Shown piece by piece: positions 14,933-20,122 of a DNA stretch of 20,122 nucleotides (its first letter is position 1; every line of letters starts with the position of its first letter). The notes beneath the pieces are model-generated. The model was not told the DNA's origin and made no database searches. It worked only from the letters and a program-made list of their open reading frames with translations. The DNA is from a virus. The stretch spans positions 1-20,122 of the IMG/VR virus record IMGVR_UViG_3300040856_001600; one strand, given 5' to 3'. The position numbers were made by a program, and so were the translations under genes.

Positions 14933-17900
14933 ATGGCATATAGCGACAAACAAGGTACACCAGTAAACATAGAAAACAAAGACAAGTTAAGAAACAGTGC
15001 TGACTTGTTACCTATGTACTTTCGTACAGAAGCAAACAAAAAGTTTCTTGGCGCAACAGTTGACAGTTTAATCAGCAAAGGTAATTTAGATAGGTTAAAT
15101 GGATTTGTTGGTGCTAGGAATACCGAAAACGCATCTTCTAAAGATGTTTATATTTCAGAACCAACTGCAAATAGAAGAAGATATAACTTCCTTCCATCGG
15201 CAGTAACTAAAAATCCTGTTGATAATTCAAACAAATGGACAGGTACATATGACGATCTAATTAATCAATTAGAATTCTTTGGCGGCATAACAGATAACCA
15301 CGACAAACTATTTCAAGCAGAATATTTTGCTTGGAATCCGATGTTCGATTTTGACAAGTTTGTAAATTACAGACAGTACTATTGGCTTTCACAAGGTCCA
15401 GACCCAGTAAGTGTTTCAGGAAATCCTGGCAATACTGAAAGTGAATATTCAGTTACAAATAGCGGACAAAATAGTTTTGTGTTTACGCCAAACGGATTTA
15501 GCGAAAATCCAACAGTTGTATTATACAGAGGTGGTACATACAAATTTAAAGTTAATGCAACAGGTCATCCTTTTTATATTAAGACTACAAATACAATCGG
15601 TATAGGTGATCAATACAATGACGGTGTTGAAAATAATGGTGCAGAGAGTGGAACTATTACATTTACTGTTCCTGTAAATGCACCTGATAGATTATTTTAT
15701 GCTTGTCAGTATCATCAATCAATGCAAGGTACACTAGAAATTCGTGATACTTCTCAAGATTTAACAATTGATGTTGAACAAGAAATTATTGGAAAAGCAA
15801 ACTTTACAAGTGCTAATGGTGTAAAACTTACAAACGGAATGAAAATTAATTTTGTAGGCGATGTTTTACCTACAAAGTATAGAGAAAAGAATTGGTATGT
15901 TGAAGGTGTAGGCGATAGAATTACACTAATTGATGAAACAGAATTAGATACACCCGAACTATATGCTAAAAATGCTGAATATGAATTTGATGTTGACCCA
16001 TTTGATGATACACCATATGACGATACTGAAAATAGTCCTTTAACAGCAGAGTATATTACAATTAATCGTGCAAGTAAAGATAAAAACCCATGGAGTAGAT
16101 ATAACAGATGGGTGCATAAAGATGTAATTGAACTAAGTGCAGAGTATAATAATACATCACCTGTACTTGATGAAAATAATAGAGCAGTAAGACCTATTTT
16201 AGAATTCAAACCTAATCTTAAACTGTTTAACTTTGGTGAAAAAGGTATTGGCAATGTTGATTTAATTGATACAGATACAACAGATGCAATGAGTGATGTA
16301 GAAGGATCCTTTGGATATCACGTTGATGAAGTATTATTACGCAAAGGTATGCGTGTAATTTTTAATGCTGATCCAGATATCACAGTAAAAGGTAAAGTAT
16401 ACGAAGTTGATTTTGTAGAATATGAAGGACAAGAACGTTTACATCTAATTGAAAAATATACACCTATGGTTAACGATAGTGTTGTTGCCACAGATGGTGC
16501 TGTAAATCAAGGTGTGTCATATTATTATAATGGCACTGAATGGGTCAAAGCACAAGTTAAAACAGAATTGAACCAAAGTCCTTTGTTTGATTTGTTCGAT
16601 AGTAGTGCAAACAGTTTTTCAAACACAACAAATTACTTTTCATCTAACTTCCAAGGCAATGCTATTGCAAGTTATAAGCGTGGTGTAGGAGCAAATGATC
16701 CTGTACTAGGTTTTCCGATCAGTTATCAAAATATCAATAACGTAGGTGATATTACATTTGAGTTCAATTGGGACGATAGCGAGTTTACATACCAAGAAAA
16801 TAACATATTAACAACTGTTGATACTGCTAGTGGTTTGGTTTATGATTATAACGATGAAAAATATTATAGTGGCTGGCAACTTGTAAAAGATAAAGTTACA
16901 AGACAGAGAATTTTGCAGTTATTAGACATAGTACAAACTACAGATACTATTATTGTTAATTGCATAAAAGAACCTTACAAGTATGATTTAGACATTATTG
17001 CTGAATATAACGGTGTTACCTATAAAGAAACAACTGATTTTGAAAAAATTATTGACAAAAATAGAGCATCCTATCAGTTAAAATTTAAAACTCCAATCGA
17101 AGGAGGTACAAGAGTAACACTAAAAGTTCTTACTGATCAAAAACCTAATGACAATGGATTTTATGAACCACCGATCAACCTAACGAACAATGGTGAAAAT
17201 AACGATTTGCGTACATTTACACTTGGTAGTGTTAGTGATCACTTTAAAACTATATTCCAAACCAATGCAATCATTACAGGAAAGTCGGTAGGACCTAACA
17301 ATGCTAGAGATGTGTATAATATTCATCTAGATGGTAGTAGATATGTTAAACATAAGGGTAGTGTTTTACCTGCAATACTTTTCTTAATTCAAGAAGATTT
17401 AAATTTTGTCAACTCTATGCGTAAGACAGGCAGAGATTATAACTTCTTTAAAGATCAGTTTATTGAAAAAGCAGGAAAAATTGAAAGAAGTGAAAATATT
17501 GCTTCAGATGTAGATAAAATTTTATATGAATTAAGTATTAACAAGTCAAGCGAAGCATCGTACTTTTATTCAGATATGGCAGGCTTTGGTAAAAAAGTCG
17601 AACGCCTACAGTTTGAAGTAAAAAACGGAACGCAAAATGTATTTGCAATTAACAATGCGTTCGATACAACCAAAGTAAGCGATCGTGCAGTGTATGTGTA
17701 CTTGAATGATGTACAATTATATCTCGATACAGACTATGAGTTCGATGCTGTAGACAATACTGTTACAATTAAAAAAGCATTATCAGTTGGTGATGTAATC
17801 AAAGTTAATGATTACGATACTACTGGTTCAGTTATTCCTCACACTCCAACTAAACTTGGTTTATACCCTGCGTTTGTTCCTGAAATATTCGTAGACGACA

Positions 17901-20122
17901 GTTATCTAACAGCAACAAAAGTAATTCAAGGCCATGATGGTAGTATTACAAAAGCATTTGACGATGAACGTGATGAATTAATCTTAGAATTAGAAAAGCG
18001 TATCTATAATAACCTTAAAGTAAAGTATAATAGAGATGTTTTTGATATTTTAAAACAAGTTCCTGGAAAATATAGAACAAATACATTTACCGCTAACGAA
18101 TTTAACAAAGTATTAAGAACAGATTTTGGTTATTGGAAGAGTTTATTTGACATTGATTATGAAACAAACAGTGTAACAGTAGACGCTAATCCGTTTTCGT
18201 ATAACTTTAACACAATGATCAGTGTTGACGATCAGCGTTTACCGGGTTATTGGAGAGCAATTTACAAATCATACTTTGATACTGATCGACCTCATACACA
18301 TCCGTGGGAAATGCTAGGTATTACAATTAAACCTACATGGTGGGACGAAGTTTATGGCCAAGCACCTTATACTAGTGGAAACAAAATTCTTTGGGACGAC
18401 ATTGAAAGAGGGTTGGTAAGAGATCCAAGTGGTAATAAAATATATTCGGATTTTGCCAGACCTGGTTTATCTAAAAATCTACCAGTTGACGAATACGGTG
18501 ATTTAATAGATCCTAGTAAAATTAATATTGTTAAGGCAATATTTGTTACAGAAATCAAAAATGATTGGAAATACGGTGATGAAGGTCCGGCAGAAACTTC
18601 ATGGAGAAAATCTAGTTGGTATCCTTTTGCATTACAGAATGCAGTAGCACTAACAAAACCTGCACAATACTTTGGTAGTCAGTTTGATACTAATCAAAAT
18701 CAAATTACTGCAAGTGGAAATGTTGTTTATGCTGACACAGGAAAGATTTTCAATCTAAAAGAAGCAAAAATTAAAGACTTGTTGTTTAGCAATAAGAGAT
18801 TTTTAGGACTAGGATACCATGTACCTATGGTTGAATATCTCAAGAGTTTTTCAAAAGACGTTAAAGAAACATTTTATGATACATTAAGAAATACGTCAAG
18901 TAACCTAACTTATAAACTAGGCGGCTTTGCAAACAAAAACAGATTAAGAGTATTAGCAGAAAGTTCTAATCCTAATACCGCTGATAATAGTGTTTTCCTT
19001 CCTAGCGAAAACTATCAACTTACACTAAGAAAAAGTAATCCTATTAACAGTGTAAGAATAAGTGGTATGATTGTTGAAAAAACAACCAAAGGATTTTTAA
19101 TTAGAGGTTATGATACACTACGTCCATGGTTTAATATCTATAAACCAAAGCATGGACAGAATGATATTGGAATCAATGTAGGCGGCACAGAAGCAAAGTT
19201 TGTTATTTGGAGTTCAGGAAAATTTTACGGTGAAAAGCAAATTGTAGAATTTAGTGGAAAATATTTTAGAGTAAAAACAAACCATACAAGTACAGAAACA
19301 TTTGATAATGACAAGTTTACATCTTTAGGTGAGTTACCTGTAACTGGTGGAGCAGAAGTTGCTAAAGCAAGATCATTTGAAAGCAAAGTAACTGAAGTCA
19401 GTTACGGAACTGTATATGCAAGAGCACAAGAAGTATATGACGTAATTCTTGGATACGAACATTGGTTGAAAGAACAAGGGTTTGTTTTTGACAAGTATCA
19501 AAGAGAAACATTATCAGTGCAAGACTGGGATCTAAGTGCAAAAGAATTTTTATACTGGACAACACAAAATTGGGCAGAAGGTAGTGTTGTTGCACTAAGT
19601 CCTTTTGCAGACAATTTAGAATTTGAATACAAGTATGCAACTGTAGACAGTGTCCTTAACAGTTTTTATGAATATAGTATTTTAAGTGCTAATGGAGCAC
19701 CATTAGAAAAAGAGGCTCTAAGCATTGTTAGAGGCAGTGGTAAGTTTTCACTTTCTACAAAGGGAACACAAAAAGGAATTTTCTTTGCTGTATTAAATCT
19801 AGTACAGTGGGAACACATTGTAGTATTTGATGATAAGAGTCAATTTGGTGATGTAATCTATGACCAAGAAGCAGGTTACAGACAAAAACGTATCAAGTTA
19901 GTTGGATTTAAAACAAGCGAGTGGGACGGTGATTATGTTAGTCCTGGGTTTGTATTTGACGAAGCAGTAGTAGAAGATTACGTTCAAGGACGTGATTACA
20001 ATCTTGGTGATGTTGTAAGATTTAAGAGCAAATTTTATAGTGCAAGTAAATTTTTACCTGCAACAAAAACATTTAATTTTAGCGATTGGGTGTTTATCGG
20101 CGACAAGCCTGTTGCAGAATTA
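14933..20122 (+). CDS. Giant virion structural protein in the gene 7 position, 3' end outside window
   Basis: From the ATG at 14933 (AGGA six bases upstream, eleven bases after gene 6) the frame stays open for 1730 codons to the window edge. It follows gene 6, where T4 has wedge gene 7 (1032 residues), and matches in style the very large structural proteins at this place in marine T4-like phages: LERLNGF-like NLDRLNGFVGARN near residue 48, FAWNPMFDFDKFVNYRQYYWL, KNPWSRYNRWVHKDVIEL near 385, and PGYWRAIYKSYFDTDRPHTHPWEMLG near 1105. A cupredoxin-like domain (about 165-270) is inserted near the N-terminus. No transmembrane or enzymatic motif was seen. Probable role is a peripheral wedge or tail-fibre attachment component; equivalence to gp7 is inference from order. 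Confidence 0.75.
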   Translation, partial: MAYSDKQGTPVNIENKDKLRNSADLLPMYFRTEANKKFLGATVDSLISKGNLDRLNGFVGARNTENASSKDVYISEPTANRRRYNFLPSAVTKNPVDNSNKWTGTYDDLINQLEFFGGITDNHDKLFQAEYFAWNPMFDFDKFVNYRQYYWLSQGPDPVSVSGNPGNTESEYSVTNSGQNSFVFTPNGFSENPTVVLYRGGTYKFKVNATGHPFYIKTTNTIGIGDQYNDGVENNGAESGTITFTVPVNAPDRLFYACQYHQSMQGTLEIRDTSQDLTIDVEQEIIGKANFTSANGVKLTNGMKINFVGDVLPTKYREKNWYVEGVGDRITLIDETELDTPELYAKNAEYEFDVDPFDDTPYDDTENSPLTAEYITINRASKDKNPWSRYNRWVHKDVIELSAEYNNTSPVLDENNRAVRPILEFKPNLKLFNFGEKGIGNVDLIDTDTTDAMSDVEGSFGYHVDEVLLRKGMRVIFNADPDITVKGKVYEVDFVEYEGQERLHLIEKYTPMVNDSVVATDGAVNQGVSYYYNGTEWVKAQVKTELNQSPLFDLFDSSANSFSNTTNYFSSNFQGNAIASYKRGVGANDPVLGFPISYQNINNVGDITFEFNWDDSEFTYQENNILTTVDTASGLVYDYNDEKYYSGWQLVKDKVTRQRILQLLDIVQTTDTIIVNCIKEPYKYDLDIIAEYNGVTYKETTDFEKIIDKNRASYQLKFKTPIEGGTRVTLKVLTDQKPNDNGFYEPPINLTNNGENNDLRTFTLGSVSDHFKTIFQTNAIITGKSVGPNNARDVYNIHLDGSRYVKHKGSVLPAILFLIQEDLNFVNSMRKTGRDYNFFKDQFIEKAGKIERSENIASDVDKILYELSINKSSEASYFYSDMAGFGKKVERLQFEVKNGTQNVFAINNAFDTTKVSDRAVYVYLNDVQLYLDTDYEFDAVDNTVTIKKALSVGDVIKVNDYDTTGSVIPHTPTKLGLYPAFVPEIFVDDSYLTATKVIQGHDGSITKAFDDERDELILELEKRIYNNLKVKYNRDVFDILKQVPGKYRTNTFTANEFNKVLRTDFGYWKSLFDIDYETNSVTVDANPFSYNFNTMISVDDQRLPGYWRAIYKSYFDTDRPHTHPWEMLGITIKPTWWDEVYGQAPYTSGNKILWDDIERGLVRDPSGNKIYSDFARPGLSKNLPVDEYGDLIDPSKINIVKAIFVTEIKNDWKYGDEGPAETSWRKSSWYPFALQNAVALTKPAQYFGSQFDTNQNQITASGNVVYADTGKIFNLKEAKIKDLLFSNKRFLGLGYHVPMVEYLKSFSKDVKETFYDTLRNTSSNLTYKLGGFANKNRLRVLAESSNPNTADNSVFLPSENYQLTLRKSNPINSVRISGMIVEKTTKGFLIRGYDTLRPWFNIYKPKHGQNDIGINVGGTEAKFVIWSSGKFYGEKQIVEFSGKYFRVKTNHTSTETFDNDKFTSLGELPVTGGAEVAKARSFESKVTEVSYGTVYARAQEVYDVILGYEHWLKEQGFVFDKYQRETLSVQDWDLSAKEFLYWTTQNWAEGSVVALSPFADNLEFEYKYATVDSVLNSFYEYSILSANGAPLEKEALSIVRGSGKFSLSTKGTQKGIFFAVLNLVQWEHIVVFDDKSQFGDVIYDQEAGYRQKRIKLVGFKTSEWDGDYVSPGFVFDEAVVEDYVQGRDYNLGDVVRFKSKFYSASKFLPATKTFNFSDWVFIGDKPVAEL
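15425..15748 (+). other. Cupredoxin-like domain within the giant structural protein
   Basis: Residues about 165-272 read as a small beta-sandwich with FVFTPNGFSENPTVVLYRGG, TYKFKVNATGHPFYIKT, an ITFTVPVNAPDRLFYACQYH segment and SMQGTLEI. His212 in the GHPF turn and Cys258, His261 and Met264 in CQYHQSM line up with the His, Cys, His, Met ligands of type 1 copper sites (plastocyanin has C-x2-H-x4-M; here C-x2-H-x2-M). Related YYCxxHxxM modules occur, as I recall, in other marine phage structural proteins. Confidence 0.6.

Noticed and set aside
14928-14935. TATAAATG overlapping the start of the giant structural gene, resembling the late box
   Set aside because: It overlaps the start codon, so transcripts would begin inside the gene. 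It lacks the TGTTA extension, and a good ribosome site (AGGA) indicates ordinary read-through expression from the gene 6 promoter.
15754-16254. Leftward 166-codon frame inside the giant structural gene
   Set aside because: Ser/Leu/Val-rich antisense shadow of an acidic coding sequence; no ribosome site or domain.

Overview
The window looks like part of a T4-like myovirus genome (Straboviridae/Kyanoviridae-type tailed phage). It is AT-rich, and its protein variants resemble those I know from marine T4-like phages of SAR11 or picocyanobacteria. The host assignment is inference from base composition and protein style. The phage assignment rests on a collinear set of recognisable T4 core genes.

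Layout. Positions 1-4574 carry a leftward early/middle block, in order of transcription: gene 55 (late sigma factor, 4574-3723), gene 47 (Mre11/SbcD-like nuclease, 3666-2644), gene 46 (Rad50/SbcC-like ATPase, 2644-863), a 76-residue protein of unknown function, a GIY-YIG/SegE-like endonuclease, a GC-richer 140-base non-coding stretch, and the first 16 codons of another gene running off the left edge. Positions 4656-20122 carry a rightward late block for the tail baseplate: a gp48/gp54-like tube-cap protein, gp53, a 1116-residue probable hub protein with a coiled-coil insertion, gp5 (hub/spike, no lysozyme domain seen), gp25, gp6, and a giant structural protein in the gene 7 position that is still open after 1730 codons.

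Control. The two blocks diverge from an 81-base spacer (4575-4655). Leftwards it holds a sigma70-type promoter for gene 55 (TTGCTT, 17 bases, TATAAT). Rightwards it holds a T4-late-type element (AATAAATA), and the two overlap base for base. The same late module, with an extra upstream box (ATAAACTACGCA, C or G, TTAA) at identical spacing, recurs in front of gene 6. A bare version sits in front of gene 25. A fully consensus sigma70 promoter (TTGACA, 17 bases, TATAAT) precedes gene 47. The arrangement suggests that host sigma70 polymerase makes gp55 and the gp46/47 recombination nuclease first. gp55-polymerase would then fire the baseplate genes and, through the overlap, could shut off its own gene.

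The most interesting observations are the two-part late promoter and its overlap with the gene 55 promoter, predicted leaderless late starts for genes 6 and 25, a cupredoxin-like domain with a complete His/Cys/His/Met set inside the giant baseplate protein, an EF-hand-like calcium loop in gp6, and the GC-rich leader at the left edge. I saw no tRNA, CRISPR array, insertion sequence or intrinsic terminator.
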